From NCBI RefSeq assembly GCF_042648505.1, contig NZ_JBHRXK010000010.1, forward strand, positions 1 through 49,288: a DNA stretch of 49,288 nucleotides. The letters run 5' to 3'. This document shows positions 24,527-35,300 of this stretch, one piece after another. The notes below the pieces were generated by a model. It saw nothing but the letters and a program-made list of their open reading frames with translations, ran no database searches and was not told where the DNA came from. How positions within the stretch are numbered: the stretch's first letter is position 1; every line of letters starts with the position of its first letter. The DNA comes from Lysobacter_L cavernae. GTDB taxonomy: Bacteria; Pseudomonadota; Gammaproteobacteria; Xanthomonadales; Xanthomonadaceae. Made by a program: the position numbers and the translations under genes.

Positions 24527-25485
24527 GCGGCGTGCGTCATCTGGACCTTGGCTTCGATCGCGTCGAACAACGTGCCGGCGATGTTGAGGCCGAACTGCGC
24601 ATCGAGCTCGCGGATGCAGGTCGGGCTGGTGACGTTGACCTCGGTGAGGTAGTCGCCGATCACGTCGAGGCCGACGAACAGCATGCCGCGGCGTTTCATT
24701 TCCGGGCCGACCTGGGCGGCGATCCAGCGGTCGCGTTCGCTCAGCGGGCGACCTTCGCCGCGGCCGCCGGCGGCGAGGTTGCCGCGGAACTCGTCGCCCT
24801 GCGGGATCCGCGCCAGGCAGTAGTCGACCGGCTCTCCGTCGACCAGCAGGATGCGCTTGTCGCCGTCGACGATCTCCGGCAGGTAGCGCTGCGCCATCGC
24901 CAGGCTGTGGTGGCCCTGGGTCAGGGTTTCGAGGATCACGTTGAGGTTGGGCTCGCCAGCGCGGGCGCGGAAGATCGAACGCCCGCCCATGCCGTCGAGC
25001 GGCTTGAGCACCGCCTCGCCGTGTTCGGCGACGAAGGCCTTGAGCGCGGCGTTGTCACGCGAGACCAGGGTCGGCGGGCAGCACTGCGGGAACAGCAGCG
25101 CCGCCAGCTTCTCGTTGTAGTCGCGCAGGCCCTGCGGGTCGTTGACGATCAACGCGCCGGCCTGTTGGGCCAGGCTCAGGATCTGGGTGTCGTGGATGTA
25201 CTCGTTGTCGACCGGCGGGTCCTTGCGCATCAGCACGACCTGGCCCGGGCCGAAGCGCAGCTGCGACCATTCGCCGAGTTCGAACCACCCGGCCTGGTCG
25301 TCGCGCACGCGCAGCGGCGCGACCCGCGCCAGCGCCACGCCGTCGCGCACGGCCAGACCGCCGGGTTGCACGTACTGCAGGCGATGGCCGCGGCGCTGCG
25401 CTTCCAGCAGCATGGCGAAAGTCGAGTCCTTGGCGATCTTGATCGACCCGATCGGGTCCATCACGACGACGATGTCGAGCGGCAT
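24523..25485 (-). CDS. gshB: Glutathione synthetase
   Basis: 320 residues from the ATG at 25485 (longer upstream starts add a non-conserved tail). It begins MPLDIVVVMDPIGSIKIAKD, the GshB hallmark, and continues with VLMRKDPPVDNEYIH, AVLKPLDGMGGRSIFR (ATP-grasp), and GLDVIGDYLTEVNVTSPTC with the metal ligands. It joins gamma-glutamylcysteine and glycine in the cytosol with ATP. It is the first gene of a two-gene operon with the TonB-like gene and is divergent from pilG. Confidence 0.96.
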   Translation of the reverse strand: MPLDIVVVMDPIGSIKIAKDSTFAMLLEAQRRGHRLQYVQPGGLAVRDGVALARVAPLRVRDDQAGWFELGEWSQLRFGPGQVVLMRKDPPVDNEYIHDTQILSLAQQAGALIVNDPQGLRDYNEKLAALLFPQCCPPTLVSRDNAALKAFVAEHGEAVLKPLDGMGGRSIFRARAGEPNLNVILETLTQGHHSLAMAQRYLPEIVDGDKRILLVDGEPVDYCLARIPQGDEFRGNLAAGGRGEGRPLSERDRWIAAQVGPEMKRRGMLFVGLDVIGDYLTEVNVTSPTCIRELDAQFGLNIAGTLFDAIEAKVQMTHAA

Positions 25486-25751
25486 GGCGGCAATGTGGGC
25501 GGTAATGGCCGCGATGGTAACAGGCCGGTCACGCGGCCCGGCGAGCCTGGGCGACAACGGTGTGGGCCAGCCGGGTGATAACTGCTACCGGCGTCGCGGC
25601 TCGGGCATGCCAGGCGGGCCAAGTCGGCTGGATTGCGGTATATGCACGGGGTGCCGATGGCGGTCGCGCGACGGGGCCGTTTCCGGACGAAGGAGGGGCG
25701 CGGCGGTGGGCGTTCCGCGGCGCATTCAGCTTGCCGGCCGACATTGCGTGC

Positions 25752-25780
25752 TTGACAGCTTGAGCGCGGCTTGGAATAAA
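25752..25780 (+). promoter_or_regulatory. Candidate sigma-70 promoter for the Pil-Chp operon
   Basis: A perfect TTGACA at 25752-25757, a 17-base spacer, and AATAAA at 25775-25780 (four of six to TATAAT). A GGGGGA ribosome site at 25822-25827 precedes the pilG ATG at 25836. The rest of the 350-base gap between gshB and pilG shows no gene. Confidence 0.6.
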
Positions 25781-25835
25781 GACGACTTAGCGACGCGCCG
25801 GGAATAGCGCGGCGTTCGCATGGGGGAAATTCAGA

Positions 25836-26234
25836 ATGCTTGACGAGGTCCGCAACGGCAGCCTCGGCGGTTTGAAGGTCATGGTGATCGATGACTCCAA
25901 GACCATCCGCCGAACCGCCGAGACGTTGCTGAAGCGCGAGGGCTGCGAGGTGGTGACCGCCACCGACGGCTTCGAGGCGCTGGCGAAAATCGCCGATCAG
26001 CAGCCGCAAATCATCTTCGTGGATATCATGATGCCGCGGCTTGATGGCTATCAGACCTGCGCGCTGATCAAGAACAACCACCTGTTCAAGGGCACGCCGG
26101 TCATCATGTTGTCGTCCAAGGACGGCCTGTTCGACAAGGCGCGCGGGCGCATCGTCGGCTCCGAGCAGTACCTCACCAAACCATTTACCCGCGAAGAACT
26201 GCTCGACGCGATCCGCACGCACGTCAACGCCTGA
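25836..26234 (+). CDS. pilG: Twitching motility response regulator PilG
   Basis: 132 residues, a stand-alone receiver domain with a short N-terminal tail (MLDEVRNGSLGGLK). Acid pocket VIDDSK, phospho-acceptor D63 in FVDIMMPRLDGYQ, T/S in IMLSSKD, and K in YLTKPF are all present. PilG is phosphorylated by ChpA and promotes pilus extension in the characterised system. It heads the rightward Pil-Chp operon. Confidence 0.95.
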   Translation: MLDEVRNGSLGGLKVMVIDDSKTIRRTAETLLKREGCEVVTATDGFEALAKIADQQPQIIFVDIMMPRLDGYQTCALIKNNHLFKGTPVIMLSSKDGLFDKARGRIVGSEQYLTKPFTREELLDAIRTHVNA

Positions 26235-26253
26235 CCGGGGGGTAAGGCACGCA

Positions 26254-26619
26254 ATGGCACGTATTCTTCTGATCGAGGACTCGCCGACCGATACGGCGGT
26301 CCTGACCCAACTGCTTGAACGCAACGGCCACCAGGTGCTGGCCTCGGGCAGCGCCGAGGACGGCATCGTCGCCTGCAAGCGCGAGAAGCCCGACCTGGTG
26401 ATGATGGACGTCGTGCTGCCGGGCATGAACGGCTTCCAGGCGACCCGCGCGTTGTCGCGCGATGCCGACACCAGCGCCATCCCGGTGTTGATCGTCAGCA
26501 CCAAGGGCATGGACACCGACAAGGCCTGGGGCATGCGTCAAGGCGCCAAGGACTACATCGTCAAGCCGCCGCGCGAGGACGAGCTGATCGCCCGCATCAA
26601 CGCCTTGTTGGGTGGCTGA
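26254..26619 (+). CDS. pilH: Twitching motility response regulator PilH
   Basis: 121-residue single receiver domain: LIEDSPTD, phospho-acceptor D52 in MMDVVLPGMNGF, VSTKGMDTDKAWG and YIVKPP. The sequence KGMDTDKAWGMRQGAKDY is typical of PilH. In the known pathway it is the second receiver fed by ChpA and acts against PilG output. It follows pilG by 19 bases. Confidence 0.95.
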   Translation: MARILLIEDSPTDTAVLTQLLERNGHQVLASGSAEDGIVACKREKPDLVMMDVVLPGMNGFQATRALSRDADTSAIPVLIVSTKGMDTDKAWGMRQGAKDYIVKPPREDELIARINALLGG

Positions 26620-27223
26620 GACGATGCCCTTGTCGCCGTTCGATGTGCTGGTCGATTACGAGCGCCGCAGCCTGGCGCACGTGGTCGGCCTGCCCGAGCA
26701 GCTCGACGCGCCGGGCCTGTGGCGCGGCGTCGGCTACCGCATCGGCGACCGCCGTCTGGCCTCAGGCTTCGGCGAAGTGCTGGAAATCCTGCCGCTGCCG
26801 CAGGCCACCGTGGTGCCCGGCGCGCAGCCGTGGCTGCTCGGCCTGGCCAACGTGCGCGGCAGCCTGCTGCCGATCGTCGACCTCAAGCAGTTCCTCGAGG
26901 GCGAGCGCACCGTGCTGCACGAGAGCCAGCGCATCCTGCTGGTGCGCCAGCCCGGCGGCGATGTCGCGGTGCTGATCGACGAGCTGTACGGCCAGCGCAG
27001 CTTCACGCAGCCGCAGCAGCTCGAGCCCGAGCAGATCGCCGGCGAACACCTGGCCGCCGGCCGCTACGCCCATTTCATCGACCGCGCCTACCGGCTCGGC
27101 GACCACGTGTGGGGCATCTTCAGCCTGGACCGGCTGGCCCGCACGCCCGAATTCCGACAAGCCGCTTCTGACATGCCGCGGTCCGAACACCGCATCAGCA
27201 CCACACTCGAGGTCGAACCATGA
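26612..27223 (+). CDS. pilI: CheW-like coupling protein PilI
   Basis: 203 residues from a GTG at 26612 that overlaps the pilH end, or 199 from an ATG at 26624. A single CheW domain is seen: PWLLGLANVRGSLLPIVDLK, LVRQPGGDVAVLIDELYGQ, and a C-terminal strand VWGIFSLDRLA. It couples the receptor PilJ to the kinase ChpA at the inner membrane. Its stop overlaps the pilJ ATG (ATGA). Confidence 0.93.
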   Translation: MAETMPLSPFDVLVDYERRSLAHVVGLPEQLDAPGLWRGVGYRIGDRRLASGFGEVLEILPLPQATVVPGAQPWLLGLANVRGSLLPIVDLKQFLEGERTVLHESQRILLVRQPGGDVAVLIDELYGQRSFTQPQQLEPEQIAGEHLAAGRYAHFIDRAYRLGDHVWGIFSLDRLARTPEFRQAASDMPRSEHRISTTLEVEP

Positions 27224-29241
27224 GCACTGTGATGGATAACGTTGCCGGCAAGGGCCGCAATCTTGGCGTCAACACCTGGCTGATCGTGCTGGGCGTGTCG
27301 GTGCTGATCTTCGGCCTCAACACCGGTTACGCGACCTGGAAGGCGGCACGCCTCGGCGGCGCCAGTTCGGCCGCCTCGGACCTGCAGGTGAACTCGCAGA
27401 AGCTGGCGGTGCAGGGCCGCGAGGCGGTCGGCGGCGACGCGGCGGCGTTCACCGCGTTCAAGGAAACGCGCGCGCAGATCGTCGACGACGTGCAGCAGCT
27501 CAACACCAACTTCGGCAGCGCCGCCGGTGTGTCCGGGCCGATCAAGTCGGTCACCGACACCTGGGCGCCGCTGGGCAAGAGCGCCGACCAGGTCGTCGAG
27601 AGCGAGAAAGCGGTGCTGGCCCTGGCCGGCAACGCCAGCAGTTTTGCCGGCCGCGTGCCGCAGCTGCAGGCGCGCCTGGACGAGCTGGTGCGCGCGATGT
27701 CGGCATCGGGTTCGCCGTCGTCGCAGGTCTATATCGCGCTGCGTCAGGTCGTGCTGTCGGGAACGATGGCGCGCCGCATCACCGAGATCCAGGCCGGCGG
27801 CAGCGGCGCTGCGCTGGCCGGTGAAGCCCTCGGTCGCGACGCCGCGGTGTTCGGCAATGTCCTCACCGGCCTGCGCAAGGGCGACGCCGCGTTCGGCGTG
27901 ACCCCGCTCGGCAACTCCAACGCGCTGGCCGCGCTCGGCCAGGCCGAGACGCTGTGGCTGGAGATGAAGAAGGACCTCGACGCGATCACCACCAGCTCGC
28001 AGAACCTGTTCCGTGCACAGGCCGCAGCCGATGCCATCACCGGCGGATCCAACAAGTTGCTGGCCGACAGCCAGGGCCTGTTCCAGGCCTTCACCTCGTT
28101 CGGCTCGGTGCGCAGCACCAATCCGGTCGGCCACATCCTGGTCAGTATCGTTTCGGGTCTGACCGCGTTGCTCGCCATCGTCTTCCTGGTGGTCTCGCTG
28201 AACAGCCAGCAGAAGAAGCGCTACCTGACCACCAAGGAGCTCAACGACCGCAACCAGGAGGCGATCATGCGTCTGCTGGACGAAATGGGTTCGCTCGCAG
28301 AAGGCGACCTCACGGTGAAGGCCACCGTCACCGAGGACATGACCGGCGCCATCGCCGACTCGATCAACTTCGCCGTCGAGCAGCTGCGCAGCCTGGTGCA
28401 GACGATCACCGATACCTCGGTGCAGGTGGCATCGAGCGCGCAGGAAACGCAGGCCACCGCCATGCACCTGGCCGAGGCCGCCGAGCACCAGGCGCAGGAA
28501 ATCAACTCCGCTTCCAGCCGCATCAGCGAAATCGCGGCCTCGATCAACCAGGTGTCGCGCAACTCGGCCGAATCGGCCGACGTGGCGCAGCGCTCGGTGC
28601 AGATCGCGACCAAGGGTGCGGGCGTGGTGCGGCAGACGATCGCCGGCATGGACTCGATCCGTGACCAGATCCAGGAAACCTCGAAGCGCATCAAGCGCCT
28701 GGGTGAAAGCTCGCAGGAAATCGGCTCGATCGTGGAACTGATCAACGACATCTCCGAGCAGACCAACATCCTGGCACTGAACGCGGCCATCCAAGCCGCC
28801 TCGGCGGGTGAAGCCGGCCGCGGCTTCGCGGTCGTGGCCGACGAAGTGCAGCGACTGGCAGAACGCGCGTCGAATGCGACCAAGCGCATCGAAACGCTGG
28901 TGCAGACGATTCAGTCCGACACCAACGAAGCGGTGTCCTCGATGGAGCAGACGACCTCGGAAGTGGTCGCCGGTGCACGACTGGCCGAGGACGCGGGTAC
29001 CGCGCTGGGCGAGATCGAAAAGGTGTCGTCGGACCTGTCCAACCTCATTCAGGGCATCTCGACCGCGGCGCAGCAGCAGTCCAGCGCGGCCTCGAACATC
29101 ACCCAGACGATGAACACGATCCAGTCCATCACCGCGCAGACCTCGCAGGGCGCCAACCAGACCGCCGCGTCGATTGGAAACCTGGCGCAGCTCGCCGCCG
29201 ACCTGCGCCGCTCGGTCGCCGACTTCAAGTTGCCGGCCTGA
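27220..29241 (+). CDS. pilJ: Type IV pilus chemoreceptor PilJ
   Basis: 673 residues. Membrane helices lie at about 20-40 (WLIVLGVSVLIFGLNTGYA) and 306-327 (ILVSIVSGLTALLAIVFLVV), bracketing a helical periplasmic sensor domain of the PilJ type. A HAMP linker (about 330-395) and a long cytoplasmic signalling coiled coil follow. The hairpin tip reads INDISEQTNILALNAAIQ then AASAGEAGRGFAVVADEVQR, the near-invariant chemoreceptor core. The C-terminus (ADLRRSVADFKLPA) is PilJ-like, with no pentapeptide tether for CheR. In the known system PilJ interacts with pilin and senses surface contact. Confidence 0.95.
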   Translation: MSTVMDNVAGKGRNLGVNTWLIVLGVSVLIFGLNTGYATWKAARLGGASSAASDLQVNSQKLAVQGREAVGGDAAAFTAFKETRAQIVDDVQQLNTNFGSAAGVSGPIKSVTDTWAPLGKSADQVVESEKAVLALAGNASSFAGRVPQLQARLDELVRAMSASGSPSSQVYIALRQVVLSGTMARRITEIQAGGSGAALAGEALGRDAAVFGNVLTGLRKGDAAFGVTPLGNSNALAALGQAETLWLEMKKDLDAITTSSQNLFRAQAAADAITGGSNKLLADSQGLFQAFTSFGSVRSTNPVGHILVSIVSGLTALLAIVFLVVSLNSQQKKRYLTTKELNDRNQEAIMRLLDEMGSLAEGDLTVKATVTEDMTGAIADSINFAVEQLRSLVQTITDTSVQVASSAQETQATAMHLAEAAEHQAQEINSASSRISEIAASINQVSRNSAESADVAQRSVQIATKGAGVVRQTIAGMDSIRDQIQETSKRIKRLGESSQEIGSIVELINDISEQTNILALNAAIQAASAGEAGRGFAVVADEVQRLAERASNATKRIETLVQTIQSDTNEAVSSMEQTTSEVVAGARLAEDAGTALGEIEKVSSDLSNLIQGISTAAQQQSSAASNITQTMNTIQSITAQTSQGANQTAASIGNLAQLAADLRRSVADFKLPA

Positions 29242-29270
29242 TCAGGGACGAGGTTGGATCGAGGATGAAC

Positions 29271-29345
29271 ATGGACCACTTCGGCCGCCGCGGCGTGCCC
29301 GATAACGGCAGGCGCCGCCTCGCCCTCATGCGAGGTGAGCGATGA
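29271..29345 (+). CDS. Possible short leader ORF coupled to chpA (24 codons)
   Basis: Between pilJ and chpA an ATG at 29271 has GAGG six bases upstream and opens a 24-codon frame (MDHFGRRGVPDNGRRRLALM, then RGER) that ends in TGA overlapping the chpA ATG (ATGA). The placement fits a translational coupling peptide. Short open frames are common in GC-rich DNA, so it could be chance; chpA has its own GAGGTGA ribosome site. Confidence 0.3.
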   Translation: MDHFGRRGVPDNGRRRLALMRGER

Positions 29346-32300
29346 CCGTGATGCGCGAGGCGATCGACACGACCACGCTCGGCTGGATCAAACCGGAGCT
29401 GGACGAGACCCTGCGCCAGGCGCAGCAGGAGATCGAGGCGTTCGCCGAGAACCCGGTTGACGCCAGCCGCATGCGCTTCTGCGCCAGCCACCTGCACCAG
29501 GTGCACGGCACCTTGCGCATGGTCGAGCTGTACGCGCCGGCGATGGTCGCCGAGGAAATGGAGCGGCTCGCACTGGCATTGCAACAAGGCCAGGTCAGCG
29601 ACCGCGACGAGGCCTGCGCGGCGCTGATGCGCGGCGTGGTGCTGTTGCCCGATTACCTGGAGCGCCTGCAGGGCGGCCACCGCGACATTCCCATCGTGTT
29701 GCTGCCGTTGCTCAACGAACTGCGCGCCACGCGCGGCGAGGCCGGCCTCAACGAGAGCGTGCTGTTCGCCCCCGACCTCGACCGGCCGTTGCCGTCGCAC
29801 CTGCCGGCGTCGTCGCCGGCCGTGCGCGGCACCTCGTCGGCGCACCTGGCGGCGCTGCGCGATGCGCTGTCCGCATGGCCGGAAGAAGGCGCGCCGGCCC
29901 AGGCCGGCAAGCTCGCCGCCGCGATCGATGGCCTGCTCGCCGAGGTCGTGCTGGAGCCGGTGCGGCGCATGCTGTGGGTGGCCTCGTCGGTCGCCGGCGC
30001 GTTGCGCGACGGCGCCCTGCCGCCGACCCGCGCATTGCGCCAGGCCTTCGGCGGCGTCGAGCGCGAAGCCCGGCAGATGCTGGCCGACGACGGTTTCGCC
30101 GCGCCGCGCGCCGAACCGGCGGCGGAGCCGACCCGCCAGCTGCTTTATCACGTCGCCCACAGCGACGGCCGCCATCCGGCACTGGACGACCTGCGCCACA
30201 CCTTCGAACTTGCCGCGCACCTGCCCAGCGAGTCGGAACTCGAACACGCCCGCGGCAGCCTCAGCGGCCGCAACCGCGCCCTGCTCGACACGGTGTCGGC
30301 GGCCATCAAGGAAGACCTGCTGCGCGTCAAGGACGCGCTCGACCTGCACCTGCGCACCGGCCAGACCGATGCCGGCCAGCTGCACCCGCAGATCGAGGCC
30401 CTGGGACGGGTCAGCGATACGCTCGGCATGATGGGCCTGGGCGTCGCCCGCACCGTCGTGCTGCAGCAGCGCGATGCGATGGCCGACATCGCCTCCGGCC
30501 GCCGTCCCGCCGACGAAGGCGCGTTGCTCGACGTGGCCGGCGCCTTGCTCTACGTCGACGCCTCGCTCGACGACCAGGTCTCGCGCCTGGGCCTGCCCGA
30601 TGACCGTGTCGACGAGAGCCTGCTTGCCGGTGAAGCGCGCAAGGTGCTCGAAATCGTCGTGCGCGAAGCGATCGCCAATTTCGGCGATGCCCGCCAGGCC
30701 TTCGTCGCTTTCGTCGAGACCAACTGGGATCACGCCGAACTGGTGGAAGTGCCGCGCGTGCTCGACGAGGTCGCCGGCGCCCTGCGCATGCTCGAGCTGC
30801 ACCTGCCGGCCGATTACCTGACCGGCGTCAAGCGCTACACCGAGGTCGAGCTGATCGGGCGCAAGCGCGTGCCCAACGGCCAGCAGCTAGACACCCTGGC
30901 CGACGCACTGGCCAGCCTCGAGTACTACCTCGAGGCGCTGCGCGAGCAGCGCCCGAACCGCAACAACATCCTCGACATCACCCGCCAGAGCCTGGAAACG
31001 CTGCGCTACTGGCCGCTGCCCGAGTTCGACATCGCCGCGACCATGGCGGCGACCTCGCCGATCAGCCGTGAAGAACTGGCCAACGTGCCGGATTTCGACC
31101 TCGCCGACAGCGTCACCCTCGGCGGTGTCGTCATGGCCGCCGCGACGCATGCACCGGCCACGCCGGCTGCGGTTGTCACGCCGGTCGTTGCCGAGTCCGC
31201 GCATGCACCGGCACCGGTGGCCACCACGCCGCAGGCGATCGCCGCCGGCGGCTTCGAACACAGCGACGACATCGACGACGAGATCCGCGAGGTGTTCCTC
31301 GAGGAGCTTGACGAAGAGATCCGCCACCTTGGCGATCTGCTGCCGGTCTGGCGCGATGCGCCCGAAGACGGCGAACGCCTGCGTCCAATCCGGCGCGTGT
31401 TCCATACCCTCAAGGGCAGCGGCCGCCTGGTCGGCGCCAAGACCCTGGGCGAATTCAGCTGGAAGATCGAGAACCTGCTCAACCGCGTGCTCGACGGCAC
31501 CCGCCCGGCCAGCCCGGCGGTGATCGGCCTGGTCGAGCACGCCTACGCCGCGCTGCCGCAGCTGCACGTGGCGCTGCGCAACGAAGGCGCGATCAGCGCC
31601 GACCTGGCCGGCATCGAAGCCCATGCCGACCGCCTGGTCGAGGGCGATGAAACCGCGTACTCGCCGCCTGCCGTCGTCGCGGTGGCCGCGGTTGTCCAGT
31701 CCACGGTCGAGGCACTGCCTGAAGCACTGCCCGAAGCGATCGAGCTGGAGGCGGTGAGCCTGGATTTCGCCGTCGATGATTTCAGCATCGACGACAGCGA
31801 CTTGGCGGATGTCTCGGTCGAGCTGGTGGCCGAACCGGTTGCGTTCGATCCCATCGACACGTCGGCCGTGGAAGCCGTCGAAGCCAGCTTGCCGGCCTCG
31901 GTCGACCCGGTCCTGCTCGAGATCCTCGACGCCGAGGTCAGTGGTCATCTGGCGACGATCGAGCATTGGCTCGCCGCCTCGCAGCTGCAGCCGAGCGTGG
32001 CCGACGACGGCCTGCAACGCGCGATCCACACGCTCAACGGCGCGTTCGCGATGACCGAGGTGCCGGTGATCACCGAAATCACCGGTCCGACGGAAGCCTA
32101 CGTCAAGCGCCTGCTCGCCGCCGCTGCGCCGGCGAATGCCGAGGGGGTGGCGGCGATGGCGGCCGTGGCCGACGCGATCCGCCGCACGTTGGCGGCGTTG
32201 CAGTCGCCGGCCCCGCGGGTGCCGCTATTCGAGGGCCTGGCCGAACGCATGCGCATGCTGCGCGACAGCCTGCCGGACGCGCGGTTGCCGTTGCCGGTCG

Positions 32301-35300
32301 ACATCGACGTGGCCGATGACGGCCTGACGCTGGCCGGCGACACGCCGCCGGCGTTGGCTGCACTCGACCTCAGCGAGTTCACCGACCTGGTCGAAGAGGC
32401 CGGTCCGGCCTACCTGGCCGATCCGGGGCACGTCGAACGCATCGAGACCGAACTGGCCGAAGCACGCCGCATCGAGACCGAACGTCAGGCGATCGAGCGC
32501 GCCAACGCCGAGCGCATCGACATTGAGCGCATCGAGGCCGAGCGCTTTGACGTGGAGCACAGTGAGGCCGAGCGTCTGGCGACGGCCCAGCGCGAGCAAG
32601 CCGAACGCTTCGAAGCGGAGCGTCTCGAAGCAGCACGTCTCGAGGCCGAGCGACTCGAAGCTCAGCGTGCTGAAGCCGAACACCTCGAAGCCGAACGCCG
32701 CGAAGTTGAGCGCCTTGAAGCGGCGCGTCTTGAGACCGAGCGACGCGCAGCCGAGCGTGCCGAAGCCGAACGCCTTGAAGCTGAGCGCGTCGAGGCCGAG
32801 CAGCTTGAAGCCGGGCGACTGCAAGTCCAACGCCTTGAAGCCGAGCGCATCGAAGCCGGGCGCCTTGAAGCCGAGCGTGCAGCCGAAGAGGAGCGCGAGT
32901 ACCTGCGTCTCGAAGCCGAGTACGCCGACGCCGAGCGCGCGCTGCGCGAGCAGCAGGCTGCGGCCGAGACAGCATCGACCGAAGTCGTTGTCGAGGAGCG
33001 GGTCGAAGCGCAGGCCGATGCGGCCAACGACGCGGTCGATGACCTGTCGCAAGCGCAGGAGCCAGCCGTCGCGGCGTTGATCGCCCACGCCCTGGCCGCG
33101 AACGAAGATCCGGACGAAGCGCTGGATCTGAGCGAACTCGACCCGGAGCTGATCGACATCTTCGTCGAGGAGGCCAGCGACCTGCTCGACCACTCCGACA
33201 GCCTGCTCGCGCAGTTGCGCCAGGCGCCGGGCGAGCGCGAACCGCTGGTGGGCCTGCAGCGCGATCTGCACACCATCAAGGGCGGTGCGCGCATGGCCGG
33301 CATCATGGCCGTGGGCGAGCTCGGCCACGCAATGGAGTCGCTGCTGGAGGCCGTGGTCGACCAGCGTTGCGAACTCGGCCGCGACGGCATCCCGTTGCTC
33401 GAGCGCGGTTTCGACCGCCTGCACGCGATGGTGACCCGCGTCGGCGAGCGGCGCGCGATCGCGATGCCGGAGGCGCTGATCGCCAAATTCGATGCCCGTG
33501 CGAGGGGCGAAAGCTACGCCGCACCGCTGCCCGTGGCGACCGTTGCGCAGGTCGACCTCGACCGCGCGGTGTCCATGGACGAGCCGCAGGTCGAGCTCAA
33601 GCCGCTGTCGGAACCGATCAGCGATGCCCCGCTGGCCGACGACGACGACATCGGCGTGCGCGCGCCGCAGGAGCAGGTGCGCATCCGCGCCGACCTGCTC
33701 GACCGGCTGGTCAACTACGCCGGCGAAGTCGCCATCTACCGCGCCCGCCTCGAGCAGCAGCTCGGAGCATTCCGTGGCGCGATTGCGGAAATGGCCGCGA
33801 CCAACACCCGTATGCGCGACCAGTTGCGTCGTCTCGAGATCGAGACCGAGGCGCAGATCGTCGCGCGCTACCAGCGCGAGGGCGATGCCGGCGAGCAGGC
33901 GTTCGATCCGCTCGAGCTCGACCGCTTCTCGACCCTGCAGCAGCTCTCGCGTGCACTGTCGGAATCGGCGGCCGACCAGGGCAGCCTGCAGGTCACGCTC
34001 GACGACCTGACCCGCCAGTACGAGACGTTGCTGCTGCAGCAGTCGCGCGTCAGCTCGGATCTGCAGGAAGGCCTCATGCGCACGCGCATGGTGCCGTTCG
34101 ACGGCCTGTTGCCGCGCCTGCGCCGCGTCGTGCGCCAGGCCTCGGGCGAACTCGGCAAGCAGGTCCAGCTCAAGCTCGACGGTACCCAGGGCGAGCTCGA
34201 CCGCAACGTGCTCGAGCGCATGACCGCGCCGTTGGAGCACATGCTGCGCAACGCCGTCGCGCACGGCCTGGAAACGCCGCAGCAACGCAAGGCCGCCGGC
34301 AAGCCGGAAGAGGGCTCGATCCGCATCGCGGTGCGCCGCGAGGGCTCGGAAGTGGTGCTGGTGGTCGGTGACGACGGCCGCGGCCTCGACCGTGCCGCGA
34401 TCCGCCGCCGCGGCGAAGAGCGCGGCCTGGTCCGCAGCGATGCGGTGCTGGCCGATGCCGATCTCGATGCGCTGATCCTCGAATCGGGCTTCTCCACCGC
34501 CGACGGAGTCAGCCGCCTGGCCGGACGCGGCGTCGGCATGGACGTGGTCGCCTCCGAAGTGCGCCAGCTCGGCGGCACGCTCGACATCCACTCCAACCCG
34601 GGCCGGGGCGTCACCTTCACCCTGCGCCTGCCGCAGACGCTGGCGGTCACCCAGGCCGTGTTCGTGCGCATCGGCGAGACCACGTTCGCGGTGCCGATTG
34701 CCTCGGTGCGCGGCGTCGGTCGCATCGCCCGCGACCAGCTGGACATGGCCGAGGCCAGCTACCGCTACGGTGGCGAGGACTACGCCGTGCATGACCTGGG
34801 CACCCTGGTCGGCCACGCGCCGGCCAAGGCCGAAGGCCAGCTGCAGATGCCGTTGCTGCTGATCCGCTCGGGCGACCTGCGCGCCGCGGTCTGCGTCGAC
34901 CAGGTGGTCGGCAACCGCGAAATCGTGGTCAAGCCCGTCGGCCCGCAGGTCGCCTCGGTGCCGGGCATCTTCGGCGCGACGATCATGGGCGACGGTCGCG
35001 TCGTGGTGATCCTCGACGTGGCCCCGCTGGTGCGCCGCCAGACCCTGCTGCCGCGCGACCATGTGGCCGTGCCGGTTGCGCCTGTCGAGCACCGCCGCGT
35101 GCCGCTGGTGATGGTGGTCGACGATTCGGTGACGATGCGCAAGGTCACCGGTCGCGTGCTCGAACGCCACAACTTCGAGGTGTTGACCGCGAAGGACGGC
35201 ATCGACGCGCTCGAGCGCATGGCCGAGGTCGTGCCCGACCTGATGCTGCTCGATATCGAGATGCCGCGCATGGACGGCTACGAGCTGGCCACCCAGATGA

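Noticed and set aside
25560..25763. A 67-codon plus-strand frame between gshB and pilG
   Set aside because: No ribosome site, composition unlike a protein, and it overlaps the candidate pilG promoter.
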